64,000 bases of DNA from Streptomyces sp. NBC_01275 (GCF_026340655.1 NZ_JAPEOZ010000001.1:496001-560000); one strand, 5' to 3'. Counted from the stretch's first letter, positions 16,717 to 25,613 are shown. The notes: generated by a model not told the origin, from the sequence alone. Numbers and translations: made by a program.

Positions 16717-16881
16717 GGGTCGGCGCCTTTCCTGGGCTGCTGCAGGTCCTGGTCCCAGCCTCGGGGAGCGGGCGACGGTTCCGGCTCGGTCGACAGGAGC
16801 CGGTCCGCGGGAGGTTCGGGCGATCCCGATGTCAGCCGATCGGTTGATGCGCGCCCGCGTCCGTCGCGTTAGACACGGAGG

Positions 16882-18198
16882 ATGAGCACGACGGAGACGA
16901 CGACGCAGACGACGACGGAGACGACCGCCGATGCGGACGGGCGTCGACTTGCCGGGATCGTGCACGCCGCGTTCTTCCTGCTGCTCGGCTCGTCCTTCGC
17001 GCGCTTCCTGAGCCGGGACCAGGGCGCGGCGCACACCGGGTGGACAGCGCACACCTGGTGGACGGTGACGCTGTTCGCGGTCTTCTGCCTGCTCTACGTC
17101 CTCGGGCCCTTCCTCGCCCCGGCGCCCCGCCCCGGTTCGCCGCCCACCTCGGGTCATCTGGCCTGGCTGGGCTCGACGTCGGCCGTCTGGGTGGTTCTTC
17201 TGGCCCTCGCGCCGAGCGCCACCTGGTGCGTCATGCCCCTGCTGTTCGCGGGACTGCACGCACTGCCGCCCCGGTTCTCGGTACCGCTCGCGTGCGCGCT
17301 GACCGCGCTGGTGGTGGCCTGCGAAGTGCGGGCGGCCGACGGGGCGTTGAACCCGAACATGGTCGTGGCCCCGCCCGCCGTCGCCGCGGTCGCCACCGCC
17401 GTACTCGTCCATCTACAGCGCCAGGGAGCCCGGCAGCGCGTGCTGATCGACGATCTTGTCCGCACCCGCCGCGACCTCGCCGCCTCCGAACGGCAGGCGG
17501 GCGTCCTGGCGGAGCGCCAGCGGCTGTCCACGGAGATCCACGACACCCTCGCCCAGGGCCTGTCCAGCCAGGGGATGCTGTTGCAGGCCGCCGAGCGCGT
17601 CTGGCGGTCGGACCCGGACGCGGCCCGCGCACATCTGCGCGAAGCGGCCGAGATCACCTCCCGGGGCCTCGCCGAGGCCCGGCGTTTCGTCCATGACCTG
17701 GCGCCGGCCGACCTCGCCGAGCAGTCGCTCCCGGACGCGCTCGCCGCCCTCGCGGCGCGGGAGAGCGGGCCGGGCCTGACCGTGGAGTTCCGGCTCGACG
17801 GCGACCCGGGCCCGCTGCCGGAACGGGTCGAGGCGGCGCTGCTGCGCATCGCCCAGGGGGCGTTGGCCAATGTCCGCGAACACGCCGCGGCGACCCGGGC
17901 CGCGTTGACCCTGACCTGTCTGGACGACCAGATCTCGCTGGACGTGGCCGACAACGGCCGTGGCTTCGACGCGCGTTCGCCCACGGTCTCTCCTGCGGAC
18001 CGGGCCCGTGGACACGGGCTGCCGGCCATGCGCATCCGGGCCCGACAGTCGGGCGGCGCCCTCACCGTGGAGTCCACCCCGGGCGAGGGCACCGTCGTCT
18101 CGGTAGCGGTCCCGCTCACTCTCGACCCCGTGAAGAAGCCCGCCAGGAAGCCCGTCAAGGAACCCGCCAAGAAATCCGACAAGGAGCCCGTCCAGTGA
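16882..18198 (+). CDS. sensor histidine kinase, NarL/DesK type (HisKA_3)
   Basis: This 438-residue kinase has about six membrane helices in residues ~20-180, a coiled linker, the phosphoacceptor segment ERQRLSTEIHDTLAQGLSS (His near residue 218) and an HATPase domain with ALANVREHA, DNGRGFDA and GHGLPAMRIRA. The signal is presumably sensed by the membrane part. Both ends are low-complexity: MSTTETTTQTTTETT at the start and a Lys/Pro/Glu repeat (KKPARKPVKEPAKKSDKEP) at the end. Its stop overlaps the GTG of the response regulator (GTGA), so kinase and regulator are translationally coupled. Confidence 0.9.
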   Translation: MSTTETTTQTTTETTADADGRRLAGIVHAAFFLLLGSSFARFLSRDQGAAHTGWTAHTWWTVTLFAVFCLLYVLGPFLAPAPRPGSPPTSGHLAWLGSTSAVWVVLLALAPSATWCVMPLLFAGLHALPPRFSVPLACALTALVVACEVRAADGALNPNMVVAPPAVAAVATAVLVHLQRQGARQRVLIDDLVRTRRDLAASERQAGVLAERQRLSTEIHDTLAQGLSSQGMLLQAAERVWRSDPDAARAHLREAAEITSRGLAEARRFVHDLAPADLAEQSLPDALAALAARESGPGLTVEFRLDGDPGPLPERVEAALLRIAQGALANVREHAAATRAALTLTCLDDQISLDVADNGRGFDARSPTVSPADRARGHGLPAMRIRARQSGGALTVESTPGEGTVVSVAVPLTLDPVKKPARKPVKEPAKKSDKEPVQ

Positions 18199-18899
18199 GC
18201 GCGTCCACGTCCCCGACCCCCGTCCGGCTGCTGCTGTGCGACGACCACGCCGTCGTACGGGCCGGTCTGCGCGCCCTGTTGTCCAGCGCCGACGGCATCG
18301 AGGTGGTCGGCGAGGCGGGCACCGGCGAGGAGGCGCTCGCCCTGGCCGCCCGATTGCGTCCCGACGTGGTCCTGATGGACCTTCAGCTCGACGGCGGCGC
18401 AACCGGAGGCACGGGCAGAGGCACAGACAGGGGCACGGACGGAGGCATGGACGGCGTGACGGCCACCCGACGTCTGACCGCCGACGGCGCGGACGGCACC
18501 GCCGGCCCCCGGGTCCTGGTCCTCACCATGTTCGACACCGACGCCGACGTCACCCGCGCCATCGAGGCGGGCGCGACCGGCTACCTCCTCAAGGCCGAGC
18601 GCCCCGACGAACTGTTCGCGGCGATCCGCAGCGCCGCGTCCGGCCGTACGACGCTGTCGCCCCCGGTCGCCGACCGACTGCTGGCCCGGATGCGCAGCCC
18701 GCGCCCCACCCTGTCCGAGCGCGAGCACGACATCCTCGGCCAACTGGCCCGCGGCCTCGGCAACCGGGAGATCGCCCGGGCGCTCTTCATCAGCGAGGCG
18801 ACCGTCAAGACCCATCTCGGCCGGATCTACGGCAAGTTGGGGGTGGAGACGCGGTCGGGCGCGGTGGCGGTGGCGAAGGAGAGACGGCTGCTGCCGTGA
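18195..18899 (+). CDS. NarL/LuxR-family response regulator with a repeat insert in the receiver
   Basis: A 234-residue partner of the preceding kinase. The receiver has DDHAVVRAGL, the phosphoacceptor in VVLMDLQL and the Lys in GATGYLLKAE. The LuxR helix-turn-helix is LSEREHDILGQLARGLGNREIARALFISEATVKTHLGRIYGKL. Between MDLQLDG and MDGVTATRRL, where most homologues have one or two residues, there is an in-frame Gly/Thr/Arg/Asp repeat of about 17 residues (GGATGGTGRGTDRGTDGG). This loop follows the phosphorylated Asp and faces the signalling surface. Confidence 0.9.
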   Translation: MSASTSPTPVRLLLCDDHAVVRAGLRALLSSADGIEVVGEAGTGEEALALAARLRPDVVLMDLQLDGGATGGTGRGTDRGTDGGMDGVTATRRLTADGADGTAGPRVLVLTMFDTDADVTRAIEAGATGYLLKAERPDELFAAIRSAASGRTTLSPPVADRLLARMRSPRPTLSEREHDILGQLARGLGNREIARALFISEATVKTHLGRIYGKLGVETRSGAVAVAKERRLLP

Positions 18900-18904
18900 G
18901 GCCC

Positions 18905-18972
18905 GGCACCGATCGCTCCTTTCGGGGGCGTGGCACCGATCACTCCCACCGTGGCCCAGCACCGGTCACTCC
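18905..18972. repeat. three spaced direct repeats after the response regulator
   Basis: GGCACCGATCGCTCC (18905-18919), GGCACCGATCACTCC (18932-18946) and AGCACCGGTCACTCC (18958-18972) recur every 26-27 bases between the response-regulator stop and the MFS gene. The function is unknown. The spacing is not an exact multiple of the helical repeat. Confidence 0.7.
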
Positions 18973-19054
18973 TGCCGTGAGGCCCTGTTCAGACGACTCC
19001 TGACGTCCGCATCCCGCCCTTGTCCTGCCCCCGCCCTCCCCCTAGCCTGATTTT

Positions 19055-20296
19055 GTGCCGCAAATAAACAAAGCCCGTTCGCACAGTGCGGTGCAGGGCG
19101 AATCCCTCAGCAGGCTCCGGCTCGCCCTCACCGTCTTCTTCGCCCTCGACGGCTTCGTCTTCGCCGGCTGGGTCGTCCGCATCCCCGCGATCAAGGAGCA
19201 GACCCACGCCTCGGCCAGCGATCTCGGCCTCGCCCTGCTGGGCGTCTCCGCCGGGGCCGTGGTCACCATGCTGCTCACCGGCCGCCTCTGCCACCGTTAC
19301 GGCAGCCATCCGGTCACCGTCGTCTGCGCGGTCCTGCTGTCCCTCAGCGTCACCCTGCCCCCGCTCACCCACTCCGCCCTCACGCTCGGCGCGGTCCTGC
19401 TGCTGTTCGGCGCCGCGTACGGCGGGATCAACGTGGCCTTCAACAGCGCCGCAGTCGATCTCGTCGCGGCACTGCGCAGGCCGATCATGCCCACGTTCCA
19501 CGCGGCCTTCAGCCTCGGCGGCATGATCGGCGCCGGCCTCGGCGGCCTGGTCGCGGGGTCCCTGTCCCCCGCCCGCCATCTCCTCGGCCTCGGGCTCATC
19601 GGCCTGCTGGTCACCGCACTCACAGGACCGGTGCTCCTACGACAGCCTTCGCCCCGCCCGCCGGACCAGCTCCTCGCCGACGCCGGAACCCCGACGGACA
19701 GGACCCGGAACCCCCGCACCCCCCGCACCCCCCGCGCTCCCCGCGCTCCCCGCACCCGCCGCCTCGTCATCGTCTTCGGCCTGATCGCCCTGTGCACGGC
19801 CTACGGCGAAGGAGCCCTCGCCGACTGGGGCGCCCTGCACCTCCAGCAGGACCTGGACTCCTCGGCCGGGGTCGCGGCCGTGGGGTACTCCTGCTTCGCG
19901 CTCGCCATGACGGTCGGCCGGCTGACCGGCACCACCCTCCTCGAACGGCTCGGCCGCACCCGCACGGTGGTGGCCGGCGGCGCGGTCGCGTCGGCGGGGA
20001 TGCTGCTGGGCTCCCTCGCCCCGACCCTGTGGGCGGCGCTCCTGGGCTACGCGATCACGGGCCTCGGCCTGGCCAACCTCTTCCCGGTGGCCGTCGAACG
20101 CGCGGGCGCCCTGGCCGGCCCCAGCGGAGTCGCCATCGCCTCCACGCTCGGCTACGGCGGCATGCTCCTCGGCCCGCCCGCCATCGGCTTCATGGCCGAC
20201 TGGTTCTCCCTGCCCACCGCCCTGACCAGCGTGGCCGCACTCGCCGCGGTGGCCGCCGCGATCGGCCTCGCCACCCGACGGACGACCACCGACTGA
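19055..20296 (+). CDS. MFS transporter, YbjJ/FucP-like 12-helix type
   Basis: This 413-residue transporter has twelve predicted membrane helices. LTVFFALDGFVFAGWVVRIPAIKEQ opens the first half and AYGEGALADWGALHL opens the second, as in the YbjJ-like group. The two halves are joined by a cytoplasmic linker containing an Arg/Thr/Pro/Ala tripeptide repeat (RTPRTPRAPRAPRTRR). TAGCCT ends six bases before the GTG start, so the message is probably leaderless. A short GGCGCC-N7-GGCGCC inverted repeat lies just after the stop (20302-20320) and may serve as a weak terminator. The substrate is unknown. Confidence 0.82.
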   Translation: MPQINKARSHSAVQGESLSRLRLALTVFFALDGFVFAGWVVRIPAIKEQTHASASDLGLALLGVSAGAVVTMLLTGRLCHRYGSHPVTVVCAVLLSLSVTLPPLTHSALTLGAVLLLFGAAYGGINVAFNSAAVDLVAALRRPIMPTFHAAFSLGGMIGAGLGGLVAGSLSPARHLLGLGLIGLLVTALTGPVLLRQPSPRPPDQLLADAGTPTDRTRNPRTPRTPRAPRAPRTRRLVIVFGLIALCTAYGEGALADWGALHLQQDLDSSAGVAAVGYSCFALAMTVGRLTGTTLLERLGRTRTVVAGGAVASAGMLLGSLAPTLWAALLGYAITGLGLANLFPVAVERAGALAGPSGVAIASTLGYGGMLLGPPAIGFMADWFSLPTALTSVAALAAVAAAIGLATRRTTTD

Positions 20297-20406
20297 ACAC
20301 CGGCGCCCGTATCCGGCGCCCACACCCGACCCGTCGACATCACGGACGAACGCGGTCACCGACGGCACCTCGCCCGGACCGCACTCCATCCGGCAGACTC
20401 ACCCGC

Positions 20407-21153
20407 ATGGAGACCGCCGAGTACATCCGCATCCTCGACCGGGAGGGCGGCTCGCTCGCCGCCGCGGCAGCCGAGGCCGGACCCGACGCCAAGGTGCCGA
20501 CCTGCCCGGACTGGCAGGTCAGGGATCTGCTGCGGCACACCGGGATGGTGCATCGCTGGGCGACCTCGTTCGTCGCCGAGGGCCGCACCTCGTTCCACCC
20601 CGGCGACGGACTGCCGGACCTCGACGGCGACGCCCTCTCGGCCTGGTTCCGCGAGGGGCACCGGCGGCTCGTCGACACGCTGTCCGCCGCCTCACCGGAC
20701 GTACAGTGCTGGCACTTCCTGGCCGCGCCGTCGCCGCTCGCGTTCTGGGCCCGGCGGCAGGCGCACGAAACGGCCGTGCACCGCGTCGACGCGGAGTCGG
20801 CCCGTGGTCGTACACCCGAGGAGATCGCCCAGGAGTTCGACGTCGCCTTCGCGGCGGACGGCGTCGACGAACTGCTGAGCGCCTTCCACGCGCGCGAGAA
20901 GAGCAAGGTGCGGACCGAGAAGCCCCGGGTCCTGCGGGTGCGGGCGACCGACGCCGACGACGCCGTGTGGACCGTACGACTGTCCTCGCGCGCGCCGGTG
21001 ACGGAGCGGAACGCCGACGGGGGCGCCGACTGCGAGGTGGCCGGGCCTGCGGGGCTGCTCTACCTGTCGTTGTGGAACCGGGCGCCGTTCCCCGACATCG
21101 TCGGGGACGCCTCGCTGGCTGCCCTGTGGCGGGAGAAGTCGGCCATCACCTGA
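20407..21153 (+). CDS. maleylpyruvate isomerase-family mycothiol-dependent enzyme
   Basis: A 248-residue DinB/MDMPI-type protein: CPDWQVRDLLRHTGMVHRWA near residue 35 and FWARRQAHETAVHRVDAE near 125 carry the metal-binding His/Glu/His pattern of mycothiol-dependent isomerases and S-transferases, and the C-terminal domain (residues ~170-248) is the small MDMPI-C fold. Mycothiol is restricted to actinobacteria. The chemistry (maleylpyruvate isomerisation, or transfer of mycothiol to an electrophile) cannot be fixed. The last eight bases overlap the convergent marR gene. Confidence 0.85.
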   Translation: METAEYIRILDREGGSLAAAAAEAGPDAKVPTCPDWQVRDLLRHTGMVHRWATSFVAEGRTSFHPGDGLPDLDGDALSAWFREGHRRLVDTLSAASPDVQCWHFLAAPSPLAFWARRQAHETAVHRVDAESARGRTPEEIAQEFDVAFAADGVDELLSAFHAREKSKVRTEKPRVLRVRATDADDAVWTVRLSSRAPVTERNADGGADCEVAGPAGLLYLSLWNRAPFPDIVGDASLAALWREKSAIT

Positions 21154-21613
21154 GCTTGAGCATCCTGGTCAGCACCGCGCGCTGCACCGGCAGGACCTCG
21201 CCGTGCAGCGCGCGCCCCTTTCCGGTGAGCGCCACCCGGACGCCTCTGCGGTCCTCGGCGCACAGGCCTCGCTCCACGAGTTCGTCCTTCTCCAGCCGGG
21301 CGATCAGGCGGGACAGGGCGCTCTGGCTGAGGTGGACCCGCTCGGCGATCTCCTGGACGCGATAGCCGCAGGAGACGTCCGCGGCGGCGGAGTCGGCGAG
21401 CACGTCCAGCACCTCGAAGTCGCTGGCGCACAGGCCGTGTCGGTGCAGAGCGCGGTCGAGTTCGCACTGGGTGCGCGCATGCAGGGCCAGCATGTCCCGC
21501 CACTGCCCCACGAGCGCCTGCTCGGCCGTCTGCCGGACCGCTTCGGCAACCGTTTCCCCGGCCGTTTCCTCGCCCTCCGCCCGGCCCTTCGTGTCGCCCT
21601 TCATCGCCGCCAT
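21146..21613 (-). CDS. MarR-family transcriptional regulator
   Basis: The protein is about 155 residues, with the winged helix VQEIAERVHLSQSALSRLIARLEKDELVERGLCAEDRRGVRVALTGKGR in order, including the DxRG wing signature. Starts at GTG 21622, ATG 21613 and ATG 21604 are all possible; none has a strong ribosome site. It is divergent from a DHA2-type efflux pump with a palindrome in the shared promoter, the usual arrangement for a repressor released by the pump substrate. Confidence 0.88.
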   Translation of the reverse strand: MAAMKGDTKGRAEGEETAGETVAEAVRQTAEQALVGQWRDMLALHARTQCELDRALHRHGLCASDFEVLDVLADSAAADVSCGYRVQEIAERVHLSQSALSRLIARLEKDELVERGLCAEDRRGVRVALTGKGRALHGEVLPVQRAVLTRMLKLR

Positions 21614-21664
21614 GGCCCGCACCGTAGCAGAGAAACAGTTTCATTGCATCGGAATTAAATGCGC

Positions 21665-21692
21665 TTGCATTCGATGCATGCGCATGTAGTGT
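21665..21692 (+). promoter_or_regulatory. efflux-pump promoter with MarR operator candidate
   Basis: TTGCAT (21665-21670) and TAGTGT (21687-21692) are spaced by 16 bases, and ATG follows seven bases later, giving a leaderless transcript. An inverted repeat TGCAT-TCG-ATGCA (21666-21678) overlaps the -35, and related GCAT elements continue on both sides (ATTGCATC at 21643-21650, GCATGCGCATG at 21676-21686). Confidence 0.6.
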
Positions 21693-21699
21693 CTCCGCC

Positions 21700-23187
21700 A
21701 TGACCTCTCCGCTCCCCTCCCCCGCGTCCTCCCTCTCGGAGGGCCGCTGGACCTCACGGCTCTGGGGCACCCTGCTGGTGCTGTGCGCCGCGATGTTCCT
21801 GGACGCGCTGGACGTGTCGATGGTCGGCGTCGCCCTGCCGTCCATCGGCTCCGACCTCGGTCTGTCCACCTCGACGCTGCAATGGATCGTCAGCGGCTAC
21901 ATCCTGGGCTACGGCGGCCTGCTGCTCCTCGGCGGCCGCACCGCCGACCTGCTGGGCCGCCGTCAGGTCTTCCTGGTCGCCCTCGGCGTGTTCGCCGTCG
22001 CCTCGCTGCTCGGCGGGCTCGTCGACTCGGGCCCGCTGCTGATCGCCAGCCGGTTCATCAAGGGCCTGAGCGCGGCCTTCACCGCCCCGGCCGGGCTGTC
22101 GATCATCACTACGACGTTCCCGGAGGGCCCGCTGCGCAACCGCGCGCTCTCCATCTACACCACCTGCGCCGCCACCGGCTTCTCCATGGGCCTGGTCCTC
22201 TCCGGCCTGCTCACCGAGGCCAGTTGGCGCCTGACCATGCTGCTCCCCGCGCCCATCGCCCTCGTCGCCCTCGCGGCGGGCCTGAAGCTGCTCCCGCGCA
22301 GCGAGCGGGAGAAGGACCACAACGGCTACGACGTGCCCGGCGCCGTCCTCGGCACCGCGTCGATGCTTCTGCTGGTCTTCACCGTCGTCCAGGCGCCCGA
22401 GTCCGGCTGGACCTCCGCCCGCACCCTGCTGTCCTTCCTCGCGGTCGCCGTCCTGCTGACCGCCTTCGTCCTCGTCGAGCGACGCTCGGCCGGCCCGCTG
22501 ATCCGGCTCGGCGTACTGCGCTCCGGCAGCCAGATCCGCGCCCAGCTCGGCGCGATGGCGTTCTTCGGCTCGTACGTCGGCTTCCAGTTCCTGGCGACCC
22601 TCTACATGCAGTCGCTGCTGGGCTGGTCGGCGCTGCACACGGCGCTCGCCTTCCTGCCGGCGGGCGCGCTGGTGGCGGTGTCCTCGACCAGGATGGGCGC
22701 GATCGTGGACCGTTTCGGCACCCCACGGCTCATAGCGGCGGGCTTCGCCTTCATGGTCACCGGGTACGCGCTGTTCCTGCGCGTCGACCTCGACCCGGTG
22801 TACGCGGCGGTGATCCTGCCCACCATGCTGCTGATCGGCGCGGCCTGCGCGCTGGTCTTCCCCTCGCTCAACATCCAGGCCACCAACGGCGTCGCCGACC
22901 ACGAACAGGGCATGGTCTCCGGCCTGCTCAACACTTCGGTGCAGGTGGGCGGCGCACTCTTCCTGGCCGTGGTGACCGCGGTGGTGACCGCGGGCGCACC
23001 GGCGGACCCCACTCCGCAGGCCGTCCTCGACAGCTACCGGCCCGGGCTCGCGGTCGTGACGGCGGTCGCCGCCGCGGGACTCCTCATCACCCTGCCCGGC
23101 CTGCGCGCCCGGCGTGGCGGCGGCTCGGTCGTGATCGCCAGATCCTCGGCGGAGAAGGCGGCCGAGGTGGTGGGGGCCCGCGACTAG
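21700..23187 (+). CDS. DHA2-family MFS multidrug efflux transporter
   Basis: A 495-residue, 14-helix EmrB/QacA-type proton antiporter. MFLDALDVSMVGVALPSIGSDLGLSTSTLQWIVSGY is motif D1/C territory, GGRTADLLGRRQVFL is motif A, and LSGLLTEASWRLTMLLPAP is the conserved helix 5 region. It sits next to a divergent MarR regulator, so expression is likely induced by its own substrate. A strong hairpin follows the stop. Confidence 0.9.
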   Translation: MTSPLPSPASSLSEGRWTSRLWGTLLVLCAAMFLDALDVSMVGVALPSIGSDLGLSTSTLQWIVSGYILGYGGLLLLGGRTADLLGRRQVFLVALGVFAVASLLGGLVDSGPLLIASRFIKGLSAAFTAPAGLSIITTTFPEGPLRNRALSIYTTCAATGFSMGLVLSGLLTEASWRLTMLLPAPIALVALAAGLKLLPRSEREKDHNGYDVPGAVLGTASMLLLVFTVVQAPESGWTSARTLLSFLAVAVLLTAFVLVERRSAGPLIRLGVLRSGSQIRAQLGAMAFFGSYVGFQFLATLYMQSLLGWSALHTALAFLPAGALVAVSSTRMGAIVDRFGTPRLIAAGFAFMVTGYALFLRVDLDPVYAAVILPTMLLIGAACALVFPSLNIQATNGVADHEQGMVSGLLNTSVQVGGALFLAVVTAVVTAGAPADPTPQAVLDSYRPGLAVVTAVAAAGLLITLPGLRARRGGGSVVIARSSAEKAAEVVGARD

Positions 23188-23215
23188 CGCCTGTCGTCCG
23201 GCACACCCGTGACTT

Positions 23216-23252
23216 GTGCGTCCGGCGGGGGCTGTTGCCCCGTCGGACGCAC
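23216..23252. terminator. terminator after the DHA2 pump gene
   Basis: A 9-bp stem GTGCGTCCG/CGGACGCAC continues, after a two-base bulge, into GGGG/CCCC with a six-base loop. It lies 28 bases past the pump stop and before the small membrane-protein gene. Confidence 0.8.
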
Positions 23253-23270
23253 GGCTGGGAGAATCGTCGG

Positions 23271-23555
23271 ATGAACGGACACGGGGGGCCACGCACACAG
23301 GCGGAGCGGGACGCGATCACCGTGGAGATCGGTTACGCGCTGTTCAGCGCGGTGTTCGCGGCGGTGGTGATCCTCGGGGCGGTCGCCGGTCCGGCGCTGC
23401 TCTTCCGACTCCCGGAGCCGGCCGAGTGGTTGCTGCCGCGTACCGGGCTGGTGCTGGCCGTTGCACTGTTCGCGGTCCGCGTGGTGAGTGTGCTGCGGCG
23501 TTTCCCCGGGGCGGCTCAGCCCAGCCAGCCCGGCCGCACCAGCCCCGACTCGTAG
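23271..23555 (+). CDS. small two-helix membrane protein, DUF6332-like
   Basis: This 94-residue protein has a hydrophilic N-terminus (TQAERDAITVEIGYAL) and two membrane helices (residues ~22-45 and ~57-75) separated by LLFRLPEPAEWLLP. The pattern matches the Streptomyces family I recall as DUF6332; function unknown. Its 3' end overlaps the convergent response-regulator gene by 40 bases. Confidence 0.65.
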   Translation: MNGHGGPRTQAERDAITVEIGYALFSAVFAAVVILGAVAGPALLFRLPEPAEWLLPRTGLVLAVALFAVRVVSVLRRFPGAAQPSQPGRTSPDS

Positions 23556-24289
23556 GCCAGCACGACCAGTTGGGCCCGGTCCCGCGCGCCCAGCTTCACC
23601 ATCGTGCGGCTGACATGGGTCTTGGCGGTGAGCGGGCTGACGACCAGTCGGCGGGCGATCTCCTCGTTGGACAGGCCGATCCCGACGAGCGCCATCACCT
23701 CCCGCTCCCGTTCGGTGAGCCGACCCAACGCGTCGGCGGGCGCGGGCTCCTTGGAGCGGGCGGCGAACTCGGCGATCAACCGGCGCGTCACCCCCGGCGA
23801 GAGCAGCGCGTCCCCGGCCACCACCGCCCGTACGGCGCGCAGGAGTTCTTCGGGTTCGGTGTCCTTCACCAGGAAGCCTGACGCTCCCGACCGGATCGCC
23901 TCGAAGACGTACTCGTCGAGTTCGAAGGTGGTGAGCATGACCACCTTGACGGCGGCCAGCGTGTCGTCGTCGGTGAGGCGGCGGGCGGCGGCGAGTCCGT
24001 CGAGCCGGGGCATGCGGATGTCCATCAGGACGACGTCCGGCCGCAGTTCACGCACCGAGCGCACCGCCTCCTCACCGTCGGCGGCCTCCCCCGCGACCTC
24101 GATGTCGGGCTGCGCGTCGAGCAACGCCCGAAACCCCGCCCGGACCAACGACTGATCGTCGGCGAGCACCACACGAATCACCGCCCCGCCTCGCCCCACC
24201 GGCTCTCCCTGCTCCGCCGCTCCCTCTCGACCGACCGACCCACCTTGCTCCACCGCTCCTCCCCGGCCCACCGGCTCTCCCTCGTTCAC
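23516..24289 (-). CDS. NarL-family response regulator with N-terminal repeat extension
   Basis: From GTG 24289 the product is 257 residues. A canonical receiver (VIRVVLADDQSLVRAGF, VVLMDIRMP, GFLVKD) and LuxR helix-turn-helix (LTEREREVMALVGIGLSNEEIARRLVVSPLTAKTHVSRTMVKLGA) follow. GTG 24289 has a strong GGGGGAGG site and overlaps the kinase stop by four bases, but this adds 36 residues of Gly/Val/Glu-rich repeat (EPVGRGGAV and variants, three to four units) before the receiver. GTG 24181 gives a normal-length regulator but lacks a good ribosome site. It pairs with the upstream kinase. Confidence 0.88.
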   Translation of the reverse strand: MNEGEPVGRGGAVEQGGSVGREGAAEQGEPVGRGGAVIRVVLADDQSLVRAGFRALLDAQPDIEVAGEAADGEEAVRSVRELRPDVVLMDIRMPRLDGLAAARRLTDDDTLAAVKVVMLTTFELDEYVFEAIRSGASGFLVKDTEPEELLRAVRAVVAGDALLSPGVTRRLIAEFAARSKEPAPADALGRLTEREREVMALVGIGLSNEEIARRLVVSPLTAKTHVSRTMVKLGARDRAQLVVLAYESGLVRPGWLG

Positions 24290-25515
24290 TGGTCCTCCCC
24301 CGCCCTCGACGGCAGGACGGCGAGCACCCGGAAGCCGCCGTCGGGGCGGGCCCCGGCCTCGATCGTGCCGCCCAGCGCCGCGGCCCGCTCCCGCATCCCG
24401 GCCAGCCCGTTGCCCCCGCCGCCCGCGTCGGCGCCGGTCGCGGGCCCGTCGTCGTCGATCCGGAGCCGTAGCGTCCCGGCCGCCCGCTCCAGCCGCACAC
24501 GCGCGTGGCGCGAGCCCGAATGCCGTACGACGTTGGTGAGGGCCTCCTGGACGATGCGGAAGGCGGCGAGGTCCGTGCCGGGGGACAGTCGGGGCGGGGT
24601 TCCTTCCACGTCGACGGCGAGGCCCGCGTGCGCCGCCTGCTCCACCAGCTCGGGCAGTCGGTCCAGGCCGGGGGCCGGAGCGCGCGGCGCGGCTCCGGGC
24701 GTGCGGAGGCTGTCGAGCACCTGGCGCACCTCGCCGAGCGCCTCCTTGCTGGCGGATTTGATGGCGCCGAGCGCCGTGCGCGCCTGCTCGGGGTCGGAAT
24801 CGAGGAGCGCGAGTCCGACGCCCGCCTGGACGTTGATGACGGAGAGGCTGTGGGCGAGGACGTCGTGCAGCTCGCGGGCGATGCGCAGCCGCTCCTCGTC
24901 GGCGCGGCGGTGGGCGGCCTGGGCGCGTTCGGCCCGCTCGCGGGCCCACTGTTCGCGCCGGATCCGGGCCAGCTCGGCGACCGCCACGATCGCCACCGCC
25001 CAGCCGGCGACGACGATCTCCTGGGCGAAGGACGCGGGGGCGTCCCCGGACGGCGGCAGCCATCGGTACAGCCAGTGCGCGACCAGGAGATGCACCGCCC
25101 ACAGCATCCCCAGCGCCGTCCAGGCGGCCCGTCGGCGTCCCGCGACGACGGCGGCGAAGCAGGCCACGGCCACGGTGAGGAAGACCGGGCCGTACGGGTA
25201 GCCGGCGCCCAGATAGACCGCGGTCGCGGCCGCCGTGCCGAACACGACGGCCACCGGGGCCCGTTGCCGCCACAGCAGCAGACCGCAGGCGACGAGGAGC
25301 AGCACGTGGGCGAAGAGGTCGAGGCCGGCCCGTTCGCCGTCCTGCGCATGGGCCGCGAAGTTCGAGCCGACGAGAACGAGGACGGCGAGCAGCGCGGTGG
25401 ATCGCCAGGGCCATCGCCCGCCCGGCTCCTCGCCCGCCCAGCGGCGCAGCCACGGCGGCCCGTGCGGCCGCCATCGCCCCGGGCCGTCGCCCCCGCGCAC
25501 CCGCTGTTCGTCCAT
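24286..25515 (-). CDS. sensor histidine kinase, NarL/DesK type
   Basis: A 409-residue kinase with four to five membrane helices in residues ~35-155, a coiled coil (RIRREQWARERAERAQAAHRR), the phosphoacceptor segment ADEERLRIARELHDVLAHSLSVINVQ (His near 216) and an ATPase domain with EALTNVVRHSG, DDDGP and GNGLAGMRERA. The first 30 residues are Arg/Trp/Gly-rich and cytoplasmic. It is coupled by a four-base overlap to the response regulator. A 25-bp tandem repeat lies about 100 bases upstream of the start. Confidence 0.92.
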   Translation of the reverse strand: MDEQRVRGGDGPGRWRPHGPPWLRRWAGEEPGGRWPWRSTALLAVLVLVGSNFAAHAQDGERAGLDLFAHVLLLVACGLLLWRQRAPVAVVFGTAAATAVYLGAGYPYGPVFLTVAVACFAAVVAGRRRAAWTALGMLWAVHLLVAHWLYRWLPPSGDAPASFAQEIVVAGWAVAIVAVAELARIRREQWARERAERAQAAHRRADEERLRIARELHDVLAHSLSVINVQAGVGLALLDSDPEQARTALGAIKSASKEALGEVRQVLDSLRTPGAAPRAPAPGLDRLPELVEQAAHAGLAVDVEGTPPRLSPGTDLAAFRIVQEALTNVVRHSGSRHARVRLERAAGTLRLRIDDDGPATGADAGGGGNGLAGMRERAAALGGTIEAGARPDGGFRVLAVLPSRAGEDQ

Positions 25516-25613
25516 GCCCGCCACGCTAGACGCCGTCGACCACACGGGACGTCCGCCGGGCGAGGTGATCACCCGTACTCCCCCTGAAGTACGCGGGCCG
25601 CCGTTCGCGGGGC

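Noticed and set aside
20302..20320. Terminator after the YbjJ-like MFS gene
   Set aside because: GGCGCC-N7-GGCGCC is a short self-complementary repeat that can occur by chance in this GC-rich DNA. It is noted in the gene entry but not listed as a site.
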